Positions 46,538 to 59,480 of a stretch of 64,000 nucleotides of DNA are shown here, piece by piece. The position numbers and the translations under genes are program-made. Each line of letters opens with the position of its first letter. The first letter of the stretch is position 1. The DNA lies in assembly GCA_018894105.1 (NCBI GenBank), contig CM032121.1:18696730-18760729 (forward strand), in the 5' to 3' direction. A model generated the notes under the pieces. It saw only the letters and a program-made list of their open reading frames with translations, ran no database searches and was not told where the DNA came from. This DNA is from Jacaranda mimosifolia (taxonomy: Eukaryota; Streptophyta; Magnoliopsida; Lamiales; Bignoniaceae).

Positions 46538-47429
46538 ATATTTGGAGTCATAGTTGTCTGCAATCCAATTTTATGCTCTTCAGGTTGGGTTGTTTGGAGT
46601 GATAACAAAAGAGAAAATATTTTGATGGCATGAATTGTAGGGTGACATATTTATTGGCTGTGCCACCATTGTGAATGTCGATCAAACATTTTGCTAATCC
46701 CATTTTCGTGGTGTTATACTTGCAGATCACGTATGAGGATGTAATGCAATCTAGTTATCTTTATTTATGTTCACTTCATTGTTCCAACTGTCATGAATAT
46801 GGCTAGGGAGTGTTTGTACTAGTTTAGGAGATTTATGTATCTTATTTCTTGTACGAATTAGTTTCTATTTATGTATGAGTAACGTAATAGTCTCATTTTC
46901 ATATTGATTCTTTATTTCCAATTCCTTGTTATTACTTTACTTTGCATCAAACAATTCCTGTAATTAATCATTTACAATTCATTGTTATTACTTTAATTTT
47001 CATTTCCTTGTTATTACTTTAACATAATTACGTTTATTAACAAAATTGAAGCAGTGAAATATTTTGGGCCAATCTTGAGCCTTAATTCTTGCTTCTTGCA
47101 AATGGCACACAGTTTTAGTGATACATATGACATGCATCTTTGATCTTGTAAAATGATATTATTACAACATAGATGAATATGGATTAATTTAAGTAGGTGT
47201 TGGTTTTTGATGAATTGTACAAGGTGAAAACTCAATTAAATACATTTATAAAATGAGATTTAGGAGACACATCACATATCTATGAACAAGCGTTTTTTCT
47301 CCAAAAAACATTCTAATATGGTGAAATAATAATTAAAAGGACATTGTTAATTTGAAATATTAATTATTAATATAATATTTAATGGAATTAACTTACCAAA
47401 ATTTTCCAAATAGCACATTATTCGTTCAG

Positions 47430-50400
47430 TCAAGTTTAACTAGTAATAAAATGAGGATATTAAATATAATTAACTCACTAGTGATTTAAAACATCTTTTA
47501 TGTGCTATTAACTTGAACTAGTAATATAAAATAGAATATTCTTTGGAACTAATTTTGCTAGTATTGTAAGACTGACATTAGTGGTTATTAAGTTTTATTA
47601 GTAATGAAAAATAGACTATTAAATTGAATACACACACACACACACCTATATATATATATTGTAATGGAAAATATGATATTAAATCTAATTATTCCACTAG
47701 TTATTTAAGTTTAACTATTAACAAAATGAGGATATTAAATATAATTAACTCACTAGTGATTTAAAACATCTTTTATGTGCTATTAACTTGAACTAGTAAT
47801 ATAAAATAGAATATTCTTTGGAACTAATTTTGCTAGTATTGTAAGACTGACATTAGTGGTTATTAAGTTTTATTAGTAATGAAAAATAGACTATTAAATA
47901 GAATATATACACACACACATATATATATATATATATTTTGTAATGGAAAATATGATATTAAATCTAATTATTCCACTAGTTATTTAAGTTTAACTATTAA
48001 CAAAATGAGGATATTAAATATAATTAACTCACTAGTGATTTAAAACAACTATGTGCTATTAACTTGAACTAGTAATATAAAATAGAATATTCTTTGGAAT
48101 TAATTTTGCTGGTATTGTAAGACTGACATTAGTGGTTACTAAGTTTTATTAGTAATGAAAAATAGCTATTAAATAGAATATATATTTTTTTTTTGTAATG
48201 AAAAATATGATGTTAAATCTAATTATTCCACTAGTTATTTAAGTTCAACTAGTAATAAAATGAGGATATTAAATATAATTAACTCACTAGTGATTTAAAA
48301 CACCTTTTATGTGCTATTAACTTGAACTAGTAATATAAAATAGAATATTCTTTGGAACTAATTTTGCTAGTATTGTAAGACTGACATTAGTGGTTATTAA
48401 GTTTTATTAGTAATGAAAATAGACTTTTAAATAGAATATATATATATATATTTTTTTTTGTAATAAAAAATATGATGTTAAATCTAATTATTCCACTAGT
48501 TATTTAAGTTTAACTAGTAATAAAATGAGGATATTAAATATAATTAACTCACTAGTGATTTAAAACACCTTTTATGTGCTGTTAACTTGAACTAGTAATA
48601 TAAAATAGAATATTCTTTGGAATTAATTTTGCTAGTATTGTAAGACCGACATTAGTGGTTATTAAGTTTTATTAGTAATGAAAAATAAACTATTAAATAG
48701 AATATATATTTATATATTTGTAATGAAAAATATGATATTAAATCTAATTATTGCCATTAGTTATTTAAGTTTAACTAGTAATAAAATGAGGATATTAAAT
48801 ATAATTAACTTACTAGTGATTTAAAACACCTTTTATGTGCTATTTGAAGGCTAGAGTAGCATTAGGATCCATAAATCAAAACTTCATAGGCTTGAAATTA
48901 ACTAAGCTACTCGAGCTCTCAAAGATCTAGACATGCTATAGATCTGGATTAGAATGAAGAATTACCTCTTGTAGCTCAAAATCAAGGAGAAGATCAACTA
49001 TCTCTCACGAGTCCTGAAGCTGTTTGGAACTGGCACAGCGGAAAGATGACAACACTTTCCTAGGCTAAACTACTCCAAAATTCACAAACTTAAATATTGA
49101 ACACCATCACACACAGGGGAATCTACTGTAAAAAATTGGATCCAAAAAGCCTTCTTTATAGCTCCAGAAAAATTCGCCAACCGGAAGCTGCTCTAGATGG
49201 ATCTCCAAAACTGAGCAAGTCAATCGCCTTGCCTCTATTGAAACGATCCACACACCAAACATTCTTCCAATTTCCCCTCACTAGATGCTGGAGTTAGAGA
49301 GGAGAAAATGAGGTAGAGGAGGCCGATTTTCAGGTTGAGAAGAAGAAGGAATGCAAAGCTTCAACTCATGATGCAATGCATGGAGAGAGAGATTTTGGAG
49401 GGAATGCAATAATCTAATTCTCACATTTTCAGCAATGCTTATTCGAATTTTGCACACTCTCTATATCTATATATAAAGGGTGTAAGGTGTGATGCTAGAT
49501 GGCATCACACCTTCCTCAAGGTGACCGCCCAAGTGGCATGCCAAGTTGGCAAAATTCAAATTCAAGTCTTACTTGAATTTCAAGTGCATTTCAATTTCAT
49601 TTGGAATCCAATTCCAAATTAATTAAGATGCTAATTTAAATGAAAAATTCATTTACATTTTCCCTCCAAAAATTATTCTTCCCATTAATTAAATTAAACC
49701 CTTTAATTTAATTAATCAACCTTTGATTTAACTCTTAAATCAAACAAGCTTAACTCTTAAGCTTAAGTTAATCAACTTAACTCTTTAGGTCAACTTGTCT
49801 AATTGATGGTCAACATGGTACCAAATAATTAACACCTTAATTATTGGTCTAATTTAACTCTTAAATTAATTGATTATTTTAACACTTAAATTAATCAAAT
49901 CAAAATTGACCGTTGGATTGGAACCTTGAAAAATCGGTCACCAAAGGGTGAATTTTCTAACACTTAGAAAAATTGCTCTACAATTTTGGAAGCTATTTGG
50001 CTTTTGTGTGTGACCCAATAGGTTCTACCATTCATTGGACATGGGCTCACAACTCTTTGTGACTTTTGAATATCTTATATTCATTTCAGTTTAAAACTCC
50101 TTTTAAGCTAATCGACTCGATTAAATTAATTTCATTAATTGAAGAGTACCCAATCTCTATGGTCGATGTCCAACCTCAAGCCCATGGAGCCCAACTAATT
50201 GGCCAAAATGAATGTTTTGGAGAACCATCATAGCTCTACACATTTCATGCAAATACGATCCTTCCGTCTCCATGAAAGAGGCCTAGGGCAAGATATTTGT
50301 CGGCTCCCTAATAGCCTCAATAATATGTCTCTATTCTCAATGTTCGATTCCCTTATGTGACCTCACCTTTGGAAAACTACTTTTCCAAATTGTCACACCA

Positions 50401-51460
50401 CCTTGCGCAAGGATTTCTTGGAATTGATCATTATAGAACACATAGGGGATGCACTCGCTCTTCACAAAAGCGAAGAGTCGGATTCTATCTTGGATCTCAC
50501 AAACCTCCATGCCAAGTAGCTCATACCCAACCTCAACTCGAAAGACCCGTTAAGTGGTTAAGGAAGAGTCAAAGCATGAAGATCGAACATAAGGTTATCA
50601 TGGATCCTCAGGTCAGAGGACAAATAATATACACCAGCACAAATGGGAGAATTGACCACTGTCGACTTGTTACTACGACTATCTAGTGGATTCTATAGAG
50701 GGTCTTCAGTGCCTTGTTCTCTAACAAGCACCCACTAACATGCACCCGTATCTCAGACAGATTGCTCATGGAATGGAGCAATATCCAACTCTTGGATTTA
50801 TGCATTGTTAGTGCAATCCGGATCTTAGATGCCCCGTTTCCAAAGATCCTATGACTTGGAAGATTTAAGATCACGACCGTATAAGACTTATTCCATGGTC
50901 ATCAAACCAAGTCCCATAGTCATGTGTGATCTAACGGCTTTCTCCAAATGCAAGTGAAGTAATATGAAACATAAGATGAAGGTGGCCATATAAAGAATAT
51001 CATTCAATCAAGATTGTTTCACAAGGAAATAGCTTTTACAAGGCCAATCTGATTGGCTTGCCGGGCACTATTCCAACACTATTAACTTGAACTAGTGATA
51101 TAAAATAGAATATTCTTTGGAATTAATTTTGCTAGTATTGTAAGACTGACATTAGTGGTTATTAAGTTTTATTAGTAATGAAAAATAGACTATTAAACAG
51201 AATATATATATACATATATATTTGTAATGAAAAATATGATATTAAATCTAATTATTCCACTAGTTATTTAAGTTTAACTAGTAATAAAATGAGGATATTA
51301 AATATAATTAACTCACTAGTGATTTAAAACACCTTTTATGTGCTATTAACTTGAACTAGTAATATAAAATAGAATATTCTTTGGAATTAATTTTGCTAGT
51401 ATTGTAAGACCGACATTAGTGCTTATTAAGTTTTATTAGTAATGAAAAATAGAAAATGGA
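47430..51460. repeat. Tandem array, period about 255-279 bp, split by a solo LTR
   Basis: Units share ATGAGGATATTAAATATAAT at 47451, 47726, 48005, 48260, 48525, 48786 and 51289. Each contains ACTAGTGATTTAAAAC, TAGAATATTCTTTGGAA and GACATTAGTGGTTATTAAG. Length variation comes mainly from (CA)n(TA)n and T runs (for example 47632-47660, 47909-47937). The copia solo LTR sits in one unit. AT-rich, no coding capacity. More diverged units may run on to about 51860. Confidence 0.92.
48840..51083 (-). mobile_element. Solo LTR of the copia family, minus strand, TSD CTATT
   Basis: 48845-51078 (2234 bp), inverse orientation: left end TGAAGG (inverse CCTTCA), right end ATTCCAACA (inverse TGTTGGAAT). Perfect CTATT duplication (48840-48844, 51079-51083). 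It interrupts one unit of the tandem array, so it is younger than the array. Confidence 0.94.
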
Positions 51461-52051
51461 TCATAAATCTTGTAGAATAAAGTTTCCTATCAGACACAAA
51501 TTTTTTGGTTTTGATCTGTAACTAGTAATTAAAAAGATAATATTATATGTAATTACTTCACAATTGGATTTAAGATACATATGGTTGGTTATTAAGGTTA
51601 TTAAAGTTAACATTTGTAATATTTCTGCTAATTAATTTAACTAGTGATGTCAATAACAAATTGTCGGTTAGTAAGGTGAAGTATTAAAGAATTTTTTTCC
51701 CTAGATACACTAGGTTGTAATTGAAGCTATGCATTAAGAGATAGTAAAGGTCAACTAGTAATTAAATTTTTCTCTAATTAAAGTTAATTAATTTGTTATA
51801 TATTCCACTCATTAGGAGATACTCATGTCAACTGCTAATTCATAATAGATTATTTAACGGAATGATGCAATCATCTGGTTTAGAATGAAAACATTTTATT
51901 TTGATAAAATTGAAGTGGCATTTATAGTTTAATAATTTATTCTTTAGGTTTAGTTGCTTCTATAGGATATCTAATCTGACACTATAGTAGTCATCGAATT
52001 ATTATACTAGTAAGGTAGATTATTCAATTTGTAATCTATGAATATTATTAG
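51461..52051. other. Spacer upstream of the SANT-like ORF1
   Basis: AT-rich, with faint echoes of the array (ACTAGTAATTAAAAAG). No gene seen. Confidence 0.45.
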
Positions 52052-53016
52052 ATGAACCGACACGAGTATGAGCCTTCACAAGGAAGCCAAGGCAAGTCAC
52101 GTCAGGGCACGAAACAATAGCTAGCCATTTGCAAATGAAAAATTGAGATTGCCTATGAGGAATTCCAAGTAGGCCAGTTGTTTTCCATGATTTTCTCACA
52201 ATATACATGGAATAAGATTTGCAATAAGCTTAATGCAGAGGTCCAACCTACATATATGTATAGTGTGAGGCACCTGAAGATGAAATGGAATAAGATGCGA
52301 CAATCTTAGTGTATGTTTCATACATTAATAACATGTGGTATAGGGTACGGTTGGGATTATGATCACAACATAGTAACTGGAAGCCCTGATCGAATCGTCG
52401 AGTGGATCTCGGTATAGTAAATGGCATTTCACTTGTGTAATTCTAATGCTTACTCGCTAAATGTTTCGTGTTCTCGTTTGTTAGGAAAACCCGAACCATG
52501 CATATTTGTTGGAGAGAGGACTACCTTGCTATGATTATTGTATGGAGATGTTCTCCACGAACGTTGCTATAGGGTCACATGCATGGTCATCTAGCCAACC
52601 CCTATCTAGCCACCGACAATAATCCTGTCTTAAGTGATAACATGACAGGAGGCAGTAGTGGGGGTTCCAAACGATTGGCTTCTTCACGTGATGATTTTAC
52701 AGACACAGCCGGTAGTTATAGAGAGGGGTGCTCGAGAGGGAATAAGGGCAAAGAGAGAAAGTACTATGCTAGGGAAAAACAATCTCGATTAGAGAAAGCT
52801 ATAGATAAGTTGGATGGCATGATGGATGCAAAGTCCGTGAGGATCGGGCCAAAAGCCGAACAATCCATTGTTGATTGTGTAGATACACTGCGTCGCATGG
52901 ATGGCCTTCCAGATCATCTATTTAGAAGGGCTATAAATTCTCTTCAGAGTACGATAATGCGAATATTTTCCTATAGTTGGATGACAGAGAGAAAAGAATA
53001 TGTGTCCAGTCCCTAG
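52052..53016 (+). pseudogene. PIF/Harbinger ORF1-like SANT/Myb protein, broken
   Basis: ORF1 proteins of PIF/Harbinger elements bind the element ends and help the transposase enter the nucleus (family knowledge). Seen here: ATG at 52052, with TAG and TGA within the first 30 codons. The SANT-like end TWNKICNKLNAEV...HLKMKWNKM follows, then an intron, then GYGWDYDHNIVTGSPDRIVEWIS, then a second intron (52412-52484, GT...AG), then ENPNHAYLLERGLPCYDYCMEMFS. A frameshift near 52600 moves into a long open frame to 53016, whose end (KAEQSIVDCVDTLRRMDGLP, then RAINSL) matches the ORF1 C-terminal region. It lies 236 bp upstream of the transposase on the same strand. Confidence 0.65.
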
Positions 53017-53252
53017 GCAATTAGGCCCTCAAAATCTTTGCTTAATCTACCGTTCTTCTAACTTGTCCATGTTTTCCTTTGTGTATGTTGTTTGTTTACT
53101 TGTGATGTTATTTGAATTAATGCTTTGGTATGTATGAACTATCCAACACCTATTTATGTTGGCTTTTGACACTATTTTTAAATGCCTCACTCATACTAGT
53201 TTATAATATTATTGCATTATCACCCCTATAGACTGAAATACTTGTCACATAG

Positions 53253-56200
53253 ATGGCCAGTAGTTTGAGCTCACAACCGCTGAATAATGATGAGTTGGAG
53301 TACAACCCTGGGTCCCCTGGCACGCCCGGCAGTAACACATCGGATGGAGCTAATGATGTCTTCTTTGTTACAAATATAGTGCTGCAATTTATATATTGAT
53401 AGAATGCCATGTAACACGTCTATGCTGCGAGGGGTGGACTGGGTTGGAGAGATAATGGATGGTCACCCTAAATGATTCTATGACAACTTGCGTATGAATA
53501 AGTTGGCATTTATGCTCTTGGTCCATGAATTAACAAGTCATGGACTCCTACCACAAACGCGTCAGTGCTGAGTTTCGCCCACTAAGGAACTTGCCATGTT
53601 TATGTAGACAGTGGGAGTGCATCAAAGACAAAGGTATACTATGGAACATTTCCAACACTCTCTCGAGATGGTGAATTGTCACATTCGTCGGGTAATTAGG
53701 GCTCTTAATATTCTAGCTCTGGAGTTAATTACACATCCCAATTTTAATGAGGTTCCGCATCACATTCAATCAAACCCAAGCTTTTTTTTCCATATTTTCA
53801 GGTACGATGTACTTGAAAATTACATTGATTGGTTATACTATTGTTGTTAATTTAAAAATTATAACAAGATAGTGTGCTTGTCAAATAGGGTGCAGTCGGA
53901 GCGATTGACAGTACATTGGTCCATGCTTGGGTACCTGCTCGTACGCAGAACGCATATCGTTCATGAAAAGGCATGTATCTCAAAATGTTCTAGCCATAGT
54001 AGACATTGACCAGATGTTTACTTATGTATATGCCAGATGGAAGGGCAGTGCCAATGATGCAAGAGTATTACTTAACGCCATACAAAGTGATCCAACATTT
54101 CCCTTCCCCCTACCAGGTGTTAATTTTACTTTTAACTTGCACAACTCATATAACCTTATAAATTCCCTTCAGCTTAGGCTTGCTCGAATTCTACGGCCAT
54201 GATGCTAATCGAGTCTTATTGTGTAGGGAAGTATTACCTTGTAGATGTTGGCTTCACCAACTACATGTGCTTCTTATCCCCTTATAGGCAGTCATGGTAC
54301 AATCTCCAACAATTCGAGGGTGCCACTATGTATAGTAGACTGAGAGAGATGTTCAACCATTGGCACTCACGATTGAGGAATACCATTGAATGCACGTTTG
54401 GGATTTTGAAGAAGCGATTCCCAATTCTTTCATGGGGCATGCCGAGCTACGTCGTCGCCAGGCAGACAGATATTCTCATTGCATGCTATGCCGTGCACAA
54501 TTTCATATGTAAGTTTAGTTAGGATGATGATATATTTGCGACACTGGATCCTGAACTTGAGCTTGACAGAGAAACCTTTTATCATCGGGGTCACCCGAGT
54601 CAGCGAGACATCCAGGCATAGGCTGAATTCCGTGATGCTCTAGCAGATTGGATGTGGGTTGTAACATCCCAAAATTTTATGGTTATAGAATTTAAAATTT
54701 TATTATTTTCAATATTTGATGAAATTTAATTATTCTTTCATATTATTATTTTATTTAAATTTCTTGGGGCTAATTTGTAATTTTTAAAGACTTAATTGAA
54801 TAAATTAGAAAAGCTCAGGGGCTTGAATGGTATGTTTCTAGTCAACTAGGACCTATATGCTATTTTAATTAATTGAGGACTTAAGTGAATTAACTTAATT
54901 AGATTAAGGACTTAATTGCATTTTACAAAAGTTGATTTTACAAAAATAGTTTTGTTCTTTCATTCTTCTCATTTCTTCACTATTCACTTTCTTCTCTTCA
55001 CCGCAACCACCAACCCTTCTACGGCGAGCTTCCATCGGCAGCCAATTTCACCAACCAAACCAAACATCTTCTTCTCATCCTCACCAGCTCCACAGCAACA
55101 CCGCCATACCTAATTGAAAAACTTCTGGTGAGTTACCGCGAGAGAGAGAGATAGAGAGTTCATGATGGGTTAGTGCGTTCGTGATTTTTCGGCGGGCAAA
55201 TTCAATTTTGAGGCTATAGTTGGGAAAAGCTGAGAAAGGAAATCACGGTGGTGGGTTTGCATGATAGATCGAAGCAGCAACGGCGTGGAAACCTATTTGG
55301 TGGCTGTTGAGCTTGATTGAGGGTGGTCTAGGCTGGTGATCTAGAAACTGATTATGAGGTTGGATTCAGGAGCTCGAGAGGAACATTTTGGTGGTGATCG
55401 CAAGATTTTTCGACGGCGGCAGATGGCGGCCGGCGGCAGCGCTTCGACGACCCCCGACCAGTTTCTTTTGCACATTCCGACGATCGCAGTGGTGTTCTTG
55501 GTTTGTGATTCTGAGGCCTAGATAAGCAATTTGGGTAATAGAGGGTTACGAGTTAATCTTTAGTTGGTTGTACCTTGATATATATATATATACATATGTT
55601 GTACTTTCCATTTTAAGCCATGTATTTATGGCAAGAATGAGAATGTTAGGATGATTGGTACATATATGTGTGTGTATAATTCCTATGCAAGGAGAAATAT
55701 TAAATTTGTGGACCCAGGCATGTTATGCTAAATGCCAAAATTGAGAATGAATAAATATTGACTAAGGATTTTGTAATGTGAGACTAAGTGTCATTTGATT
55801 AGGGTTAATTTTGCAGGAATTGGACTATTTTGTATGGATTAAGATTATGTTATTATGACCTTGTAATTTAGATTAAGATCATGCTATTTTGGAATTGATA
55901 TAGACTATTGTGACTAATTCAGGAATAGTTGATATAAGGATGAGTGTGTAGATAGCACCTATTGACCTTATATCGTCGTGTTGATTAATAAATTAAAAAT
56001 GTTAGAATGCTTGATGCAATTCTGGAGGCTTAGTGTTGAATAGAAATTTTAACTATGGGATTATTCCTCTGATTAGGTGAAGAATAAGTGCGTCTTGGCG
56101 ATTAGTAGATTGCGAGCTGAGATTTGTTTTGCTGAAACTACAAGAGGTGAGGGTCTGCCAATCTGAAATCTTTTGTACCTATCGTTTTGTTAATAAACCC

Positions 56201-57477
56201 CTATGAGGTATTGCTTTCCCCTGTGTGAGATCTATCGATTGGTTCTTGCTTGTATGTGTTATTCAATGATATCGTTGAGCCCGTTAAGTTCTGCAGGTTT
56301 GATATCTATTCAAATTGTTGTTATCATTGTTAATTGTCGAACCCTATGAGGTTTTTCTAATTTGAAACTACCTGATATGTTACCGTTTTTCAAAAATGAT
56401 CTTCATATTTATGAAAATGATATTTGAAATGCTCTGGTAGACCTAATTTTGTCAAAAGCCTTCTTAATCTGTTCATATGCTTTGTTTATTGAAATAGACC
56501 TTGGTGGCCGTTGTTGAAAAGTGTTTATGTCACTACTTTAAAAGTTAAATTGTTATCTGTTGGCATTAAACCATTCAACCCATAAGGAAGCCCTTGGGAA
56601 GTTCAACCCAGAGGGACGCCACAGGAAATTGGGCCCGGGGCTAGGTCCGGAAAGACGGTCAGGGCGGTACAGATCGACAGTGATAGATCTCTCGGCTAGT
56701 ACCCACATATGATTCTGACTTACAAGTAGCTGGAGGAAGCAAATTGTGAGTGGCGGCATCGGGCATGCAGTCGACCATGCCATAAAAGCAAGTTGTTACA
56801 CGCCGAGCTGTGTTCTTGAGCAAATGGAGAGATAAGGAGAAATTTTTCATGTTCAAGTTAAATGCTATTGTAAAGTTATAGACAAAGAGAAAAGTTCTCA
56901 TGCTCAAGTTAAGTGATATTGAAAAAGTTATCTTGTATTCATCAAGGAGTAATAAGGAAGGATGCCAACAGGCCAACTAAATGTTTACATGTTCCAAGTT
57001 TTTATGAGTATAAATTCTGATTTTCGTCAATCATAAACTGATTATCTGATTACTATCAATAACCTTGTTCATTGCTATTGAAATTTAATAACTTTTCCTC
57101 TATCTCCTATTATGTGTTTCCCTCACTGAGTCCTTAAGACTCACCCTCTTTGTTATTCCTTATTTTTTTCTAGACATGCCTAAGTAAGAAGCAGGAGCTA
57201 GGCTTTGGTTGGACAGTTTATTTTGTAATAGATTAGGTGTTGCGATTGTGCATATAGTTTACACCTGATCGAGGCAGTGATATAAGAAATGTTATGTAAA
57301 TGTTTATATTGAACTTAAGACGCTGGATTGTACATATTTCGTTCAGAGAAGCGATCTTTTGGGTTATTGTGAATGTTTGCTCTTTTATTGATTGTATGTC
57401 AAGCATGAACAGAGTAGCGCTTCGGCTTAGGTCCTGTCCCGAGCAGGGGTGCTACATGGGCAGAGATGGAGGATTGA
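53253..57477 (+). pseudogene. HARBI1-like DDE transposase (PIF/Harbinger ORF2), broken
   Basis: DDE nuclease that would cut and join Harbinger ends. It starts at the ATG at 53253 (MASSLSSQPL). RMPCNTSMLRGVDWV, then MDGHPK*FYDNLRM and HFQHSLEMV match the N-terminal helical domain. The catalytic Asp is at 53907-53909 (GAIDST), the second Asp at 54244-54246 (VDVGF) and the Glu at 54388-54390 (IECTFG); conserved KKRFPILSWGMPSY and HNFI follow. The 110-bp intron at 54117-54226 has GT...AG and keeps the frame; another lies at about 53807-53888. Lesions: several stops (one at a site usually Arg, CGA to TGA), a single-base loss near 53965, TAG after HNFI, and a gypsy-type solo LTR at 54660-57456 splitting the final codons (DWMW | AEMED, stop 57475-57477). 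Frame across the first intron is imperfect. Confidence 0.85.
54655..57461 (+). mobile_element. Gypsy-type solo LTR inserted in the transposase 3' end
   Basis: 54660-57456 (2797 bp) begins TGTAACATCCCAAAATTTT and ends GAGCAGGGGTGCTACA. The flanks are TGGGT (54655-54659) and TGGGC (57457-57461), four of five. The TGTAACATCCC...GGGGTGCTACA boundary style is common in plant chromovirus (Del/Tekay-like) LTRs; assignment by style only. No internal region, so a solo LTR. Removing it restores a continuous transposase tail. Confidence 0.82.
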
Positions 57478-57871
57478 ATGTGCATTTTAGTGTATTTGTT
57501 TGCGTTCATTTTTCATAAGTTTCATAGGACATGATACATGTTTGTAACCCTTGATAATGTTGTAACCCTTTGTAATGTTGTTTCACCCGACTATATTAAC
57601 CATATGTCTGTTTGCCGTTTATGTTAGATTAATTTTCTTTAAGCTTTGCTAAATACCATGTTTTTTCTATATTACATGCTTTTCGAATGATGCTTTATTA
57701 CTCCTACACTCATATAATATGATTTTGAGTACATATATTCACTAATAATGTGATTGTTATTTTTGGTAAGGTATGACTACATACGACCCCCCTTTATGCG
57801 CATGTAGGGCTGGGCCCATGCGCTTGTTAATGGCTAGGATAGAATTGAACTACGGCCGTTACTTTTTTTAG
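57478..57871. other. Spacer between transposase and second SANT-like region
   Basis: No coding frame supported. The first bases should be the transposase 3' UTR. A T-rich acceptor precedes 57872. Confidence 0.45.
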
Positions 57872-58378
57872 GTGTCCAGTTGGAGCAGAGCACCCTAGAT
57901 GCTTCATATGAGAGGACACTATGGGAGGACAGCATGCAGGCACGTATAAGCAGCATCGAGATATCGACGTTACTACTTCACATGGTACATATAGCACCTA
58001 TACATCCATAGGGTACTTCTTCAGGAGTTGAATCTACGGTTGGTGGCTGTGTCGATGAGCAGAGCTCTGTGCGTAGTAGTCAGGGCACACCACTGCATGT
58101 ACCACATTGTGCCGATCATATGTTGTTGTTGCCCATATGTGGATGTTGTATTTGTATTTTACTCTCTATTGTGATGCTATGACTCGTTGTTTTACTAAAT
58201 ATATTATTCGTCTGATGTATATAGAGTCTCATACTAAGCAATATGCTACTGTACCAAAGTAGATGTAATTTGCTTTTCGTCTCTTGGTTGTCTTACGTTA
58301 ATGTGAAGTTAACTATTTATGAATGTAATTGTGTAAATAGAATTAGTACTTTAGCATATTCATGTATATACTATGCAG
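57872..58378 (+). other. Possible 5' exon and intron of the second SANT-like gene
   Basis: After a TTTTTTTAG acceptor the frame VQLEQSTLDASYERTLWEDS...ISSIEIS is open to a possible donor (ATG|GTACAT at 57985) and, past one TAG, to about 58140. The text looks coding. Its phase does not join cleanly to 58379, so the true exon ends are uncertain. Confidence 0.35.
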
Positions 58379-58950
58379 GGGCAAGTCGTCCTATACCAGT
58401 TGACGATGCAGGGCAGCCCTTTCCAAATCAATGGGGCTTCGATGTCGATGAGCGTTTCATTCATATGCTTCTCTATGCAGCCTCCATTATGTCACTTTCA
58501 AATGACATATGTGTAGACCTATGCATGCCTAAGATAGCCACAAAACTAGAACATCAGTTTCGTCGCCCGTTCACCGAGGATTTTGTTACTCAAAAATTTC
58601 ATAGGCTAAAGGAGCACCATGATACTATGAAAGCGATTATCACCGATCCAAACGTCTTCTATGATCCATCCACTGGTGATATCCACGTCTCGAGAGGCAT
58701 GCGAACGGAGTTAACTATGGTAAGAGTTAGGTGTGATGATGAATTTCATTTATAATGTGGTATGTATGTTCATGTTCCATACATAATACTATCGTTCATT
58801 GATGTGCAGGCATACCTACTTGCCGATCGGTACTTTGCAGTGGGGGAGGCTAGGTATGATCTATTATCTGAGATCTTTAAAGAGCCACCAGAACAACCAC
58901 CACCACATTGCTATAATCGAGAGCTATCCCCAGGCAGACGTGATGATTAG
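58379..58950 (+). CDS. Second SANT/Myb-like protein fragment, intact two-exon frame
   Basis: Exon 58379-58719 and exon 58810-58950 join in phase across a GT...AG intron (58720-58809). Blocks: NQWGFDVDERFIHMLL, MPKIATKLEHQFRRPF, FVTQKFHRLKEHH, FYDPSTGDIHVS, then YLLADRY and GEARYDLLSEIFKEPP, ending TAG 58948-58950. This layout (tryptophan-led helical domain, K-RLKE helix, then a YDLL-EIF helix) is that of plant Myb/SANT-like DNA-binding proteins used as PIF/Harbinger ORF1. It corresponds to the N-terminal half of that family; the C-terminal half is missing. No stop or shift occurs in the 480 coding bases, unlike its neighbours. The upstream start is not established. Confidence 0.6.
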
Positions 58951-59480
58951 TTGTTGGGTGGGCAACATAACCCTAATTTTACTATCTGATTCCAGCTCCG
59001 GCATGGCACGCAGTTCTCTGTTCTATTAGGGGTCCTCAAGGCCTGAGATTCCATGTTCTCATTCCACCCGAGTTACGAAAAGTATGCCTGGCTGCATTTG
59101 AGGGCGAGAACTATAGGGGTTTGGGTGTTGGGACTATTTCATCATGGAGCTTAGTTGTACGTCCAATTGGCACGAGGATATCCAAACGACATGGTTCGTC
59201 CCACACGAGCCAATCCAGTAGTGCTCGAACCACACAATGACCACCGACATGATACTAAATATGTTATAATATTGTTACTTACCCTTTCTATCCCATTAGC
59301 CATAGCACTCCTATTAATTACCATTTCTATCCCACTATGTTTGTCTAAACCTAATTTTCACTATGTTAAATGTGTGATTGTAAATGCTCTTCTGAGTATG
59401 ACAGTGAGGACATTTTTCCTACCATATATCAAATATTATACCAACAAATTAATCAATTATATTTAACAATAATATATTAT
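58951..59480 (+). other. Region downstream of the SANT-like gene
   Basis: A short open stretch at about 59030-59230 reads like decayed coding sequence (GLRFHVLIPPELRKVCLAAF), but I do not recognise it. AT-rich afterwards. Confidence 0.3.

Noticed and set aside
47430..51460. Tandem array considered as a CRISPR-like array
   Set aside because: Units are contiguous and about 270 bp, with no short repeats separated by unique spacers, and the DNA is from a plant nucleus.
55001..55450. Possible host coding region (GC-richer stretch)
   Set aside because: It lies inside the gypsy-type solo LTR, where transcribed leader-like sequence is expected, and has no sustained frame.
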